Made by a program: the position numbers and the translations under genes. The notes beneath the pieces are model-generated. The model was not told where the DNA came from. It searched no databases and saw only the letters and a list, made by a program, of their open reading frames with translations. A stretch of DNA of 64,000 nucleotides from Aureisphaera galaxeae (GTDB taxonomy: Bacteria; Bacteroidota; Bacteroidia; Flavobacteriales; Flavobacteriaceae). Position 1 is the first letter of the stretch; the number at the start of each line of letters is the position of its first letter. The stretch is taken from positions 182,530 through 246,529 of the forward strand of contig NZ_JAQQTF010000010.1 of assembly GCF_028561275.1 (NCBI RefSeq), in the 5' to 3' direction. Shown piece by piece: positions 43,675 to 51,760 of the stretch.

Positions 43675-44571
43675 ATGAATTTGAAATTAATCCCTACCCT
43701 GTGTTTCCTTTTGCTTTCTACAATCGCTGCAGCGCAACCCTTCAACCAAGAAATTACCCCTGAAGGGAAATCGCCCTACTTATTGGGAAAAATAAATAAA
43801 GAAGGATTCGCTGCCGAAAACTATCCTTGGTTTGCCGAAAATTACGATGCCTATCAACCCAACGAAATAGCTGTAGATACCTTGCAAAGGCATTTGGACA
43901 AATACACCATCACCGCTTTTATGGGAACCTGGTGCGGGGACAGCAAACGGGAAGTCCCACGATTCTACAAAGTGCTCGAAGCAACCAACTTCCCTATGGA
44001 ACGACTTACGATGGTAGCGGTAAGCCGGGATCGCGACACCTATAAACAAAGTCCTGGAGGGGAACATGAATCTTTAAACATTCATAGGGTGCCTACTTTT
44101 GTTGTTTACAAAAACGGAAGGGAAGTAAATCGTATCGTAGAATCTCCGGTCGTATCCTTGGAAGAGGACTTGGCCAAAATCATCGATAAGGACTACACCC
44201 CAAATTATGCCGGAGTGACTTTGGTACATGAGATGCTTATGGAAATGGACCTTCAGAAATTCGAAAGGAAGCAAAAGAAATTAATATCCAAACTAAAAGA
44301 GACGTTAAAAAGCCCTTTCGAACTCAACACCTACTCCACGGTTTTGTTTTATGCCCACCGAAAGGAAGAGGCCCTTGCTGTAGGGAAACTGAATGTTCAG
44401 TTATTCCCCGATGAACCGAGAATTTATGCAAGTCTTGGGGCCAAATATGGTCAGATGGGTGATTATGAAAACGCCACCAAGAATTACGAAAAAGCGATTT
44501 CCATGGATCCGGAAAATGAACGTTTTCAAAATGCGTTGAAGGAACTGCAAAGCTCATTGGATGGCATGTAA
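43675..44571 (+). CDS. Secreted thioredoxin-fold protein with TPR tail
   Basis: 298 residues. Signal peptide (LIPTLCFLLLSTIAAAQ). A thioredoxin-fold domain (about 60-170) has FMGTWCGDSKREVPRFYK, in which CGDS takes the place of CxxC, so only one of the two redox Cys is left. VPTFVVYKNGREVNRI supplies the cis-Pro loop. TPR-like helices (about 230-295; IYASLGAKYGQMGDYENATKNYEKAISMDPEN) end it. It is therefore more likely a binding or reductase-like protein than a standard disulfide oxidoreductase. It stands alone between the LuxR-type gene and lysS. Confidence 0.88.
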   Translation: MNLKLIPTLCFLLLSTIAAAQPFNQEITPEGKSPYLLGKINKEGFAAENYPWFAENYDAYQPNEIAVDTLQRHLDKYTITAFMGTWCGDSKREVPRFYKVLEATNFPMERLTMVAVSRDRDTYKQSPGGEHESLNIHRVPTFVVYKNGREVNRIVESPVVSLEEDLAKIIDKDYTPNYAGVTLVHEMLMEMDLQKFERKQKKLISKLKETLKSPFELNTYSTVLFYAHRKEEALAVGKLNVQLFPDEPRIYASLGAKYGQMGDYENATKNYEKAISMDPENERFQNALKELQSSLDGM

Positions 44572-44601
44572 TTGGGCCGAACCGACAAAAAGAAATCCCT
44601 A

Positions 44602-44632
44602 TTGAAAAACACATAGTTTGTCTGTATCTTTG
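44602..44632 (+). promoter_or_regulatory. lysS promoter
   Basis: TTG at 44602-44604 and TATCTTTG at 44625-44632, 20 bp apart, a near-perfect Bacteroidota promoter, 22 bp before the lysS ATG. Confidence 0.8.
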
Positions 44633-44654
44633 CCTCTTATTTTTATAGATAGCT

Positions 44655-46340
44655 ATGCAACTTTCAGAACAAGAGCTCGTACGACGCGAGAAGCTAGCGC
44701 AACTGCGCCAGATGGGAATAGATCCCTATCCACCCGAATTATATCCTGTAGACCATACCACGTCTCAAATAAAACAGGAATATAAAGAGGGTAAAAAGGT
44801 GACTATTGCTGGACGCCTTATGTCCCGTCGTATTCAAGGAAAGGCATCCTTTGCCGAGCTTCAGGATAGCGAAGGACGTATACAGGTCTACTTTAACCGC
44901 GACGAAATTTGTCCGGGAGAAGATAAGACCCAGTACAACGATGTCTATAAAAGACTCTTGGACATTGGTGATTTTATCGGAATCGTAGGAGAGCTTTTCA
45001 CTACTCAAGTAGGTGAAAAGACCGTAATGGTAAAAGAATTCGTCTTGCTTTCCAAGGCATTGAAGCCATTACCCCTTCCAAGAGAGAAAGACGGAGTGGT
45101 TTTTGATGCATTTACCGATCCAGAACAACGTTACCGTCAGCGCTATGCCGATTTGGTGGTAAACCCTAAGGTAAAAGACACCTTTGTAAAGCGTACCAAA
45201 ATAAATAATGTCATTCGTGATTTTTATAACGAAATGGGCTTTTTGGAAGTAGAAACTCCCATCTTACAACCCATTCCGGGGGGGGCAGCCGCACGTCCTT
45301 TTGTGACGCATCACAATGCGCTCAATATTCCATTATACCTGCGTATTGCCAATGAATTGTATCTGAAAAGATTGATCGTAGGTGGTTTCGATGGTGTCTA
45401 CGAATTTGCCAAGGATTTCCGTAACGAAGGAATGGACCGTACCCACAATCCGGAATTCACCGTAATGGAGATGTATGCGGCTTATAAGGACTACCACTGG
45501 ATGATGGACACTACCGAGAAACTCCTCGAAAAAATTGCTTTGGAACTCCACGGAACTACCAAAGTTCAGTTTGGGGAAAATATCATTGACTACAAGGCAC
45601 CGTACCAGCGCATCGGGATTTTAGATGCCATTAAGGAACATACAGGTTATGATCTATTCCAAAAGAGTGAAGAAGAAATTCGAGAAGTATGTAAAGCGTT
45701 GGATCTTGAAGTGGACGAAACCTTTGGAGTAGGAAAAATGATCGATGAAATTTTCGGTGAGAAGTGCGAGCACAATTACATTCAGCCGACCTTTATCATG
45801 GACCATCCTGTGGAAATGAGTCCGTTGACCAAGAAACACCGAAGCAAAGAAGGTCTTACCGAACGTTTCGAGTTAATGGTAAATGGAAAAGAGTTGGCCA
45901 ACGCCTATACGGAGTTGAACGATCCCATCGATCAGCGGGAACGTTTTGAAGATCAATTGAAGCTATCCGAAAAAGGAGATGACGAAGCCATGTTCATTGA
46001 TCAGGATTTCTTACGTGCCTTGGAATATGGAATGCCGCCAACTTCAGGAATTGGAATAGGGATAGATCGCTTGACTATGTTCATGACCAATAACGAATCC
46101 ATACAGGAAGTACTTTTCTTCCCACAGATGAAGCCCGAAGTGAAGCAGGTAGCGATGACAGATGAGGAAAAAGCGGTATTCGCCATTCTGAAGGACAATG
46201 CTCCTATGGACCTCAATGATCTAAAAGCGCAATCAGGGCTGAGCAACAAAAAGTGGGACAAAACCATTAAGGGATTAACCAAAAATGGCTTGGCCAAAGT
46301 AAACAAAACCGATGAGGGCTTGCTTGTAGAACTTGCGTAA
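44655..46340 (+). CDS. lysS: Lysyl-tRNA synthetase, class II
   Basis: 561 residues. An anticodon-binding OB domain (about 55-165, VTIAGRLMSRRIQGKASFAEL) precedes the class II core. In that core FLEVETPILQPIPGGAAARPF, motif 2 FRNEGMDRTHNPEFTVME and motif 3 GIGIGIDRLTM are clear. After the usual end (EVLFFPQMKPE) there are about 60 more residues (EEKAVFAILKDNAPMDLNDLKAQSG onward) that look like a winged-helix domain; such an extension is known in this phylum, and its role is unclear. Standard promoter upstream and terminator downstream; monocistronic. Confidence 0.97.
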   Translation: MQLSEQELVRREKLAQLRQMGIDPYPPELYPVDHTTSQIKQEYKEGKKVTIAGRLMSRRIQGKASFAELQDSEGRIQVYFNRDEICPGEDKTQYNDVYKRLLDIGDFIGIVGELFTTQVGEKTVMVKEFVLLSKALKPLPLPREKDGVVFDAFTDPEQRYRQRYADLVVNPKVKDTFVKRTKINNVIRDFYNEMGFLEVETPILQPIPGGAAARPFVTHHNALNIPLYLRIANELYLKRLIVGGFDGVYEFAKDFRNEGMDRTHNPEFTVMEMYAAYKDYHWMMDTTEKLLEKIALELHGTTKVQFGENIIDYKAPYQRIGILDAIKEHTGYDLFQKSEEEIREVCKALDLEVDETFGVGKMIDEIFGEKCEHNYIQPTFIMDHPVEMSPLTKKHRSKEGLTERFELMVNGKELANAYTELNDPIDQRERFEDQLKLSEKGDDEAMFIDQDFLRALEYGMPPTSGIGIGIDRLTMFMTNNESIQEVLFFPQMKPEVKQVAMTDEEKAVFAILKDNAPMDLNDLKAQSGLSNKKWDKTIKGLTKNGLAKVNKTDEGLLVELA

Positions 46341-46363
46341 CCTATTTAAGATATTATTCAACT

Positions 46364-46398
46364 AAAGGAAATCGTCTTATGCGATTTCCTTTTCTTTT
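46364..46398 (+). terminator. lysS terminator
   Basis: AAAGGAAATCG (46364-46374) pairs with CGATTTCCTTT (46382-46392), 7-base loop, followed by TTCTTTTT. It lies 24 bp after the lysS stop. Confidence 0.88.
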
Positions 46399-46420
46399 TA
46401 AAAGTTTTCGAAAAAAGAAA

Positions 46421-46462
46421 GGTTAAAGTTGGTTAATAAGAGGTTAATTACCAGGTGGTTAA
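46421..46462 (+). repeat. Four GGTTAA direct repeats upstream of a small secreted-protein gene
   Basis: GGTTAA starts at 46421, 46431, 46442 and 46457 (steps 10, 11 and 15). A weak -7 element TACCTTTC lies at 46487-46494, 29 bp before the ATG at 46523. The helical phasing suggests an activator site, but no TTG is found at -33. Confidence 0.45.
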
Positions 46463-46522
46463 CAGCGTTTTAAGAAGAAACAGAATTACCTTTCTGTATT
46501 CATTCATCTTAAAACAACCGTT

Positions 46523-46858
46523 ATGCAAACAATCAGATCCATTTTCCTAATTAGTGTGTTCATCGTATCGATCGCTTCGGTAGAAGCCCATACTGCCCTC
46601 GCAGCAGAAGACAATCCCACATTAAAAGAAGAGATTACAAAATTACTTCAGAACCCAGACTTTTCCGTTTCCAAGGACACCACGGTCAAAGTTCACCTCA
46701 TGGTAAACAACAATAACGAATTGGTAATACTGTCTGTAGATACAGAAAAGGAACCTATAGAGTATTTCATTAAAGGAAGATTAAACTATCGCAAAATGAA
46801 AAATGTTCTTAAAAAAGGAGAACTCTATATCCTACCTGTGACGATTACTTCAGAATAA
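46523..46858 (+). CDS. Small secreted hypothetical protein
   Basis: 111 residues. Signal peptide (IRSIFLISVFIVSIASVEAHTALAA). The mature domain of about 85 residues has an alternating strand-helix pattern (EEITKLLQNPDFSVSKDTTVKVHLMVNNNNELVILSV) which in shape recalls TonB C-terminal-type or similar small alpha/beta folds, without a firm match. It is flanked by terminators on both sides, so it is monocistronic, and is preceded by the GGTTAA repeats. Such genes are often stress-induced; that is conjecture here. Confidence 0.75.
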   Translation: MQTIRSIFLISVFIVSIASVEAHTALAAEDNPTLKEEITKLLQNPDFSVSKDTTVKVHLMVNNNNELVILSVDTEKEPIEYFIKGRLNYRKMKNVLKKGELYILPVTITSE

Positions 46859-46883
46859 AACCATAAGAACCCATTGGTTAATG

Positions 46884-46913
46884 AAAGGAGCTGTACTATA
46901 GCTCCTTTTTTTT
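46884..46913 (+). terminator. Terminator of the small secreted-protein gene
   Basis: AAAGGAGCT (46884-46892) pairs with AGCTCCTTT (46900-46908), loop of 7, followed by TTTTT. Clear rho-independent form. Confidence 0.9.
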
Positions 46914-47025
46914 GGACCCCATTAAAAAAGATGTGTCTCGATGGGTATTAATGAATCACGAGGAACTTTATTAGCTTGCTTATTTGTAATTACTATTTTA
47001 GTCACTTCAATGTAAAGCCGATTCA

Positions 47026-47502
47026 ATGATTATCGAAAAAAAAGAAGCGGACTACAATATGTTCGAGTGGTGGCATAAGGTTGTTTTTAAGAACTATGCG
47101 ACTTTTAGCGGACGTGCCCGACGGAAAGAATTCTGGTACTTTTTTCTTTTGAACACCCTCATTCTATTTTCTCTTTCCTTCTTTATGGGGATGGTAATGG
47201 GAGCGGTAGTATCGAGTGATGGGAACGCAGCGGATACAGTCTCCATCATAATGCTCATTCTTTTTTTTGGTTTTTACTTGGTAATGCTCATACCCTTCTT
47301 AGCAGTTTCTGCTAGGAGATTGCATGACACGGGAAAATCGGGATGGTGGACCATTATTTGCATCATCCCATACGTAAGTCTTATTGGCTGGATTATTCTC
47401 ATTGTATTTTGGGCCTCTGCAGGCGAAAAAGGACCCAACCAGTATGGCTTGGACCCTAAAGGAAATAACGATTTGGAAATCGATAAAATAGGAACTGAAT
47501 AG
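47026..47502 (+). CDS. DUF805 membrane protein, first of a tandem pair
   Basis: 158 residues, four membrane helices. FSGRARRKEFWYFFLLN (about 25-41) and RRLHDTGKSGWWTI (about 100-113), ending in GEKGPNQYGLDPKG, are the DUF805 signature. Function of the family is unknown. The next gene, 3 bp further on, is a paralogue, so the two arose by tandem duplication and are co-transcribed. Confidence 0.93.
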   Translation: MIIEKKEADYNMFEWWHKVVFKNYATFSGRARRKEFWYFFLLNTLILFSLSFFMGMVMGAVVSSDGNAADTVSIIMLILFFGFYLVMLIPFLAVSARRLHDTGKSGWWTIICIIPYVSLIGWIILIVFWASAGEKGPNQYGLDPKGNNDLEIDKIGTE

Positions 47503-47505
47503 AAA

Positions 47506-47970
47506 ATGCGATCTCGGAAAAAAGAAGTAGACTACACTATATTCGATTGGTGGTTTAGGGCCTTTTACGACAACTACGATTTGTTTAAAGGGAGAGCCAG
47601 AAGGAAGGAATTTTGGAGTTTTTTCCTTATCAATTCTGCCTCAATTATTCTCTTATTAGCCATCACAGGCCTTCTTACCTATTTAGAAAACGATGCGACA
47701 TATATCGTAGGTGTTTTCCTAATCCTTCTTATGGGATTTAGTGCCATTGTTTTGCTCTTACCTTTTATCACTGTCTCGGTTCGGAGGCTGCACGATACTG
47801 GCAAATCGGGCTGGTGGACTGTCTTGTTCTTTATTCCCTATGTGAATTTTGCAGGCTTGATTCTCCTGCTCTTCTTTTGGGCGAACGAAGGAGAAAAAGG
47901 ACCCAATCAATATGGTGTGGATCCTAAAGATATATCTGATTCGGAAATAGACCAGATCGGAACCGAATAA
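47506..47970 (+). CDS. DUF805 membrane protein, second of a tandem pair
   Basis: 154 residues. Same blocks as its neighbour: FKGRARRKEFWSFFLIN, RRLHDTGKSGWWTV, GEKGPNQYGVDPKD and an ending in EIDQIGTE. The middle hydrophobic helices have diverged most. It ends 23 bp before the convergent CPBP-like gene. Confidence 0.92.
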   Translation: MRSRKKEVDYTIFDWWFRAFYDNYDLFKGRARRKEFWSFFLINSASIILLLAITGLLTYLENDATYIVGVFLILLMGFSAIVLLLPFITVSVRRLHDTGKSGWWTVLFFIPYVNFAGLILLLFFWANEGEKGPNQYGVDPKDISDSEIDQIGTE

Positions 47971-47993
47971 ATGAGCTTGCACCCTTTCGGCTT

Positions 47994-48638
47994 CTACGTT
48001 AACAAAGGCAGAAAAGCATCTTCGAAAGGATCGGTTCCTACCACGGTATAATAAAAGATGGCTCCCAACCACCCATGAAACAGCCCAAGTACATATACAT
48101 TTCGCTCTTTCAGATACACAAATCCATAAAACAATGCCAGTATAAAAGTCCCGAGCATTAACCAAACAGATGGATAGTGTACTAACGAAAACAATACCGC
48201 CGATCCTAAAATGATTTGCCAATTCTTGAAATTACCGCGATTGCCATCCTTCAAATTACCCGCTACCAAAGCGATGAGCAAAAATTGCTGAATGATGCCC
48301 CACAATGGATAGGTAATAAGAATCGGGAAAATATGCCAAGTGAGGTTCAGGCTCCCCTGCCAAATCCCAATGGTGAGAAAAACAGCCACCGAAAAAATTC
48401 CGAAGGGCAATACCCAACGCAACGCTCTTCTAAAATTATCCTTTCGGAAGCCCCAATACTTCAGAATTCCTGGAGTTCTTCGCTTGCGGTACAATATGTA
48501 CAGCGTCCAACTTAGCACGGCAAAGGATACGTAGGGGAGCCGCCAATTCAAATAATCCATAAAGACGAACTTTCCCGCTGCCGTGAGGATCACAGCCAAA
48601 ATCTCCAAATATTTGGTGTTGTTGCTCAGTGTATTCAT
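47994..48638 (-). CDS. CPBP/Abi-family-like membrane protein with altered active site
   Basis: 214 residues, about seven membrane helices. The layout fits CPBP intramembrane proteases: a first motif in the helix WGIIQQFLLIAL (about 114-125), then FSLVHYPSVWLM (about 152-163) and GLFHGWLGA (about 184-192), which have the expected His residues. In active enzymes the first motif is EExxxR; here it is QQxxL, so the catalytic Glu pair and Arg are missing. It may be a non-proteolytic member. The start shares one base with the upstream stop (TAATG). Confidence 0.75.
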   Translation of the reverse strand: MNTLSNNTKYLEILAVILTAAGKFVFMDYLNWRLPYVSFAVLSWTLYILYRKRRTPGILKYWGFRKDNFRRALRWVLPFGIFSVAVFLTIGIWQGSLNLTWHIFPILITYPLWGIIQQFLLIALVAGNLKDGNRGNFKNWQIILGSAVLFSLVHYPSVWLMLGTFILALFYGFVYLKERNVYVLGLFHGWLGAIFYYTVVGTDPFEDAFLPLLT

Positions 48639-49147
48639 TAGGAAAACAATGTATAATAGGACAGGAGTACACTGGAGACAACCAATCCCAAGGTTATATA
48701 TTGTTTCAGTTTCAGCTTTTTATAAGCAGCATTGATCAGCTTTAGTATTCCAACGGTAAAACAGAAGGATATGAAAAGGTGCAGCGAAGACCCAAAAAGC
48801 TCGAGTGTACTATCAATATTTCCGCTATCTATTTCCGTAATGATGAACTCCGCGCACAGGAACATGGCCGAGATACACAAGCCCAACCCGAACAGACTTC
48901 CCCAACGCTTTTCGCGAAGCAAGCCAAAGGCGGAAATAAACGAGAAGAGGCTTATGAGGATTGGGGCTTTTACAAACCAGAGAAATTCTAAAAGGCTCAT
49001 CTCTCTTCCGCTCCATCCTATGCCGATGATGGCAATCCAAATGAAGTACACCGAATATACGGTAACCGCAATGGCAAATAGTAAAAACAAAAATCCAAAA
49101 CTGACTCTAAGAGCTTTCATTGTATCTAAATTAATTGCATAATTCAT
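48638..49147 (-). CDS. Four-helix membrane protein
   Basis: About 169 residues from the ATG at 49147 (MNYAINLDTMKALRV); the frame continues to an ATG at 49252 but that part is Cys- and Arg-rich and lies within the GDYXXLXY gene. Four hydrophobic helices (FLLFAIAVTVYSVYFIWI, PILISLFSFISAFGLL, FGLGLCISAMFLCAEFI, LFISFCFTVGILKLI) and a fifth at the end. No family recognised. It lies 2 bp after the GDYXXLXY stop and overlaps the CPBP-like start, so it is part of a four-gene transcript. Confidence 0.72.
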   Translation of the reverse strand: MNYAINLDTMKALRVSFGFLFLLFAIAVTVYSVYFIWIAIIGIGWSGREMSLLEFLWFVKAPILISLFSFISAFGLLREKRWGSLFGLGLCISAMFLCAEFIITEIDSGNIDSTLELFGSSLHLFISFCFTVGILKLINAAYKKLKLKQYITLGLVVSSVLLSYYTLFS

Positions 49148-49149
49148 CT

Positions 49150-49716
49150 TTATTCTTCCAAACCTTCCACGAATTCCTGTATGGAAGTCTCTCCTATGAA
49201 TACATTTTCCAGTACCGCAACATCTTCCTTTACATATACCAGCGCATAACAAACTGGGCTTAAGGAATCACGATTGCGATTCACATCCCGAACGGCATCC
49301 TCAGCGGGACGTGCCTTGGATTCTTCCATATAAAATCGATCGAAAGGCAGATTAAAATTCACCCTTTGGTTATAGGAATATTGATACTCTGCCTTCACAA
49401 AATCCTGTTCCGTATCTAATGGATAAGGGCTTACCTCAGTTGCCTTGGCAAATCCATCTTCCCCTTCTTCGATATACACATATACATATTCATTGAATTG
49501 TAAAGTGGAATCCACGGGGGCAAAAGAAGACAGTTCATAATTTAAAACGATATACTTTCCGCGAAAGGGATCGCTTGGGTCCACAGGTCTTGTCTTAAAC
49601 TTGTAAGGAGTTCCCTCTACAAGAGCTCCCTCCTGTTGGTAGATCATATTTGCCGGCACAAACCATTGGGCACCGACCATTACCAAAAAACCAAAGATGA
49701 CGACTAGCTTATTCAT
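49150..49716 (-). CDS. GDYXXLXY-domain protein
   Basis: 188 residues. N-terminal membrane or signal helix (LVVIFGFLVMVGAQWFVP). The block DPSDPFRGKYIVLNYELS (about 46-63) is the GDYxxLxY motif in the form GKYIVLNY that names the family. The rest is beta-rich, with a Phe/Tyr-rich middle and a C-terminal VCYALVYVKEDVAVLENVFIG. This family is almost always encoded next to DUF2157, as here, where its start overlaps the DUF2157 stop by 8 bp. It should lie in the periplasm facing that membrane protein. Confidence 0.92.
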   Translation of the reverse strand: MNKLVVIFGFLVMVGAQWFVPANMIYQQEGALVEGTPYKFKTRPVDPSDPFRGKYIVLNYELSSFAPVDSTLQFNEYVYVYIEEGEDGFAKATEVSPYPLDTEQDFVKAEYQYSYNQRVNFNLPFDRFYMEESKARPAEDAVRDVNRNRDSLSPVCYALVYVKEDVAVLENVFIGETSIQEFVEGLEE

Positions 49717-50980
49717 TTTTTAAACGGATTTGTTTTTTATACATCAAATAATTGGCAACGAAAAAGCCCACACCGATTCCCACGAAGAGCAATCCTCTAA
49801 CTACAAAGGAAATTTGAGTATCGAAGAACCTACAGGCAATGAGTATGGTAATGATCAACATTCCGAAGTTGAGCATGCCGTATCGACCCTGCTGCGCACC
49901 CGTGCGAACTGCACTTACCCCCAAAAGAAGGGTGAGTACATTTACCAAGATGATGGAAATGTCTGTCCGAAAATGCCCTATGGCGTAGATCAACACAAAA
50001 AGCAGGGATACGTATTGGAATACATTGAAGGGCACCAATCTTCTCTTTCTGTATAAGTTGAAAAGAATCCCTAAGGTTATGAGAACCAATGCTCCTGCAA
50101 AAACAAGATCTATCGTATCTCCCGTTTTAAAATAACGCTCATTCCATATCCATTTGAAACTGGCTACCATAAGAAGGTAGATCATTCCCAAAGTACCTAG
50201 TACCAAATAGCCATTCACGCGTACTTTTTTATGGTCGAAAAACGGAAGTTTCCCAAGATTGTACAGTATCCCGAATAGCAATATGTACAGCACATATCCG
50301 AAGTTGGCCGCGCCACTTACGAAAGCACCGAGGGTTATGATAACACTCAAACCAAACGCCCAGTGATAAATCCCTGTTATGTTGGCTTCGGAATGGCTTT
50401 TAAGTTGACTATAATAAAGGGGCAACACCCAAACAAGCAGTACCAAATACCCCCATGGACTAGCGTCATTAAAATAACCCACATTGCAGGCGTATGCCGT
50501 TGCAAATATGAGGTGCAACAATGTTGCCGTATGCGATCTAAGTAAATAGACCATGGGCGCCGCTAGGAGTATCCATGTAAGTAAAAAGGAAGACATGGAT
50601 CCAGGAATATTATAAATCTGGCTTACCAAGGAAATGGAAGCCCCAATAGCAAAAAATAAAAAAGCAGCAGCAGTCTCCTTCCAAGCGGGTCCTTTCTTCT
50701 TCCATAATGCAAATCCTGCAAATGCTTGTCCTACCACTAAAGGAGCAAAGGCCCAAATGGTTTTAACACCACGGGAAAAATCGTCCCAATTATGGGCAAG
50801 GATCAGGATGACCCCTAGGCCAATCAACAAACCTCCCAAGACCCCAAAAAGGGTGAATAGTTTATTTGGGCTGTTCTTTTTCTGACTCGCATAATAATCA
50901 GAAATGGCCTTGGAAGTATCTTCCGAAATGACATTTTCTGCCACTAGATGTCGTAGTTCTTTTTCAGATCTCAAACTCAT
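49709..50980 (-). CDS. DUF2157 membrane protein
   Basis: 423 residues. A short cytoplasmic N-terminus (SLRSEKELRHLVAENVISEDTSKAISDYY) leads to the DUF2157 block LFGVLGGLLIGLGVILILAHNWDDFSRGVK (about 43-72). About a dozen membrane helices follow, to the C-terminal LLFVGIGVGFFVANYLMYKK. No enzyme motif known. It heads a transcript with the GDYXXLXY, four-helix and CPBP-like genes, a set common in Bacteroidota whose role is not established. Confidence 0.92.
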   Translation of the reverse strand: MSLRSEKELRHLVAENVISEDTSKAISDYYASQKKNSPNKLFTLFGVLGGLLIGLGVILILAHNWDDFSRGVKTIWAFAPLVVGQAFAGFALWKKKGPAWKETAAAFLFFAIGASISLVSQIYNIPGSMSSFLLTWILLAAPMVYLLRSHTATLLHLIFATAYACNVGYFNDASPWGYLVLLVWVLPLYYSQLKSHSEANITGIYHWAFGLSVIITLGAFVSGAANFGYVLYILLFGILYNLGKLPFFDHKKVRVNGYLVLGTLGMIYLLMVASFKWIWNERYFKTGDTIDLVFAGALVLITLGILFNLYRKRRLVPFNVFQYVSLLFVLIYAIGHFRTDISIILVNVLTLLLGVSAVRTGAQQGRYGMLNFGMLIITILIACRFFDTQISFVVRGLLFVGIGVGFFVANYLMYKKQIRLKNE

Positions 50981-51031
50981 GACAATAGGATTTAAGTGAT
51001 GGATACTTGTTACGTAAAGGCTGTTTTGTAA

Positions 51032-51055
51032 AAACCCCGCCCGAAGACGGGGTTT
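51032..51055 (-). terminator. Terminator of the YiaA/B-like gene
   Basis: AAACCCCG (51032-51039) pairs with CGGGGTTT (51048-51055). On the minus strand TTTTT follows. It lies 53 bp after the stop of the YiaA/B-like gene. Confidence 0.85.
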
Positions 51056-51107
51056 CCGGGTTGTGACAACCCATCATCAAAACAGGAACCTTACAGTGAA
51101 GTCCCTG

Positions 51108-51596
51108 TTATGAATTACTTGCTTTTTTCCTATCCAGAAAGTAAATATCCCTCGTATTCTTCTGAACGGCTACAGCAGAGAATAAACTCAAAACAAAGGA
51201 CATTCCGTAAAATCCTTTTTCACTCAATTCCATATCCGCATTCCACAAACCAATGATAAGGAGCAGAATGGAAGCTATGGTCACAAACCAACTAATACCG
51301 TAGTAAATTTCGGTAACGGGAATTCCCTCCAATTTGTCCCGTACACTTTTCTGAACGGAAACCACGGCAAAAAGTCCGAAAAGTAAAATTGTAAAGTAGT
51401 AGCCTTTCTCATTCAGTTCCATATAGGCGTTCCATAATCCTACACAATAGGATATCATCCCTATGAAGAGAGCAGCCCAAGAAGCCGAAATGAAAGCAGG
51501 TGTAGGTCGGCAATCGAATGCTTCTTTTGTTTTCTTAATCTTATCGATTAGGGGTGCATTGACAGGTTTCTTGTCTTTAAAATTTGAATTTTCCAT
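51108..51596 (-). CDS. YiaA/YiaB-type inner-membrane protein
   Basis: 162 residues with two copies of a two-helix unit: [37 protein letters not shown] and [32 protein letters not shown]. Each is followed by a hydrophobic helix and VQKxxRD. This internal duplication with GLWNAxMELxEKGxY is the YiaA/B family signature. Function unknown; often tied to stress-induced genes. It has its own terminator. Confidence 0.93.
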   Translation of the reverse strand: MENSNFKDKKPVNAPLIDKIKKTKEAFDCRPTPAFISASWAALFIGMISYCVGLWNAYMELNEKGYYFTILLFGLFAVVSVQKSVRDKLEGIPVTEIYYGISWFVTIASILLLIIGLWNADMELSEKGFYGMSFVLSLFSAVAVQKNTRDIYFLDRKKASNS

Positions 51597-51680
51597 AATC
51601 TACTGTTTTGATGATTTAATTTGATTACGGAGCAAATATGAAATGAATGTGCGGTTTCAAAAACACAGAATTCAAAAATA

Positions 51681-51760
51681 ACTTACGATTAAAAAAATCA
51701 ATTTTATCATGATAATCCCAATAATATAGTATTTTTATACATATTTTACTTACGATTAAA
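51681..51760 (+). promoter_or_regulatory. Direct repeats and palindrome upstream of the helical-repeat gene
   Basis: ACTTACGATTAAA occurs exactly at 51681-51693 and 51748-51760, the second running into the start codon. Between them TTATCATGATAA (51704-51715) is a perfect 12-bp palindrome, and TATTTTTA (51730-51737) is a near -7 element. The stretch 51597-51759 holds no gene. Confidence 0.5.

Noticed and set aside
47758..48222. 154-codon minus-strand frame across the DUF805 and CPBP-like genes
   Set aside because: It covers two well-supported genes in other frames.
49148..49252. N-terminal extension of the four-helix membrane protein
   Set aside because: It overlaps the GDYXXLXY gene, is Cys/Arg-rich, and the ATG at 49147 fits the gene spacing.
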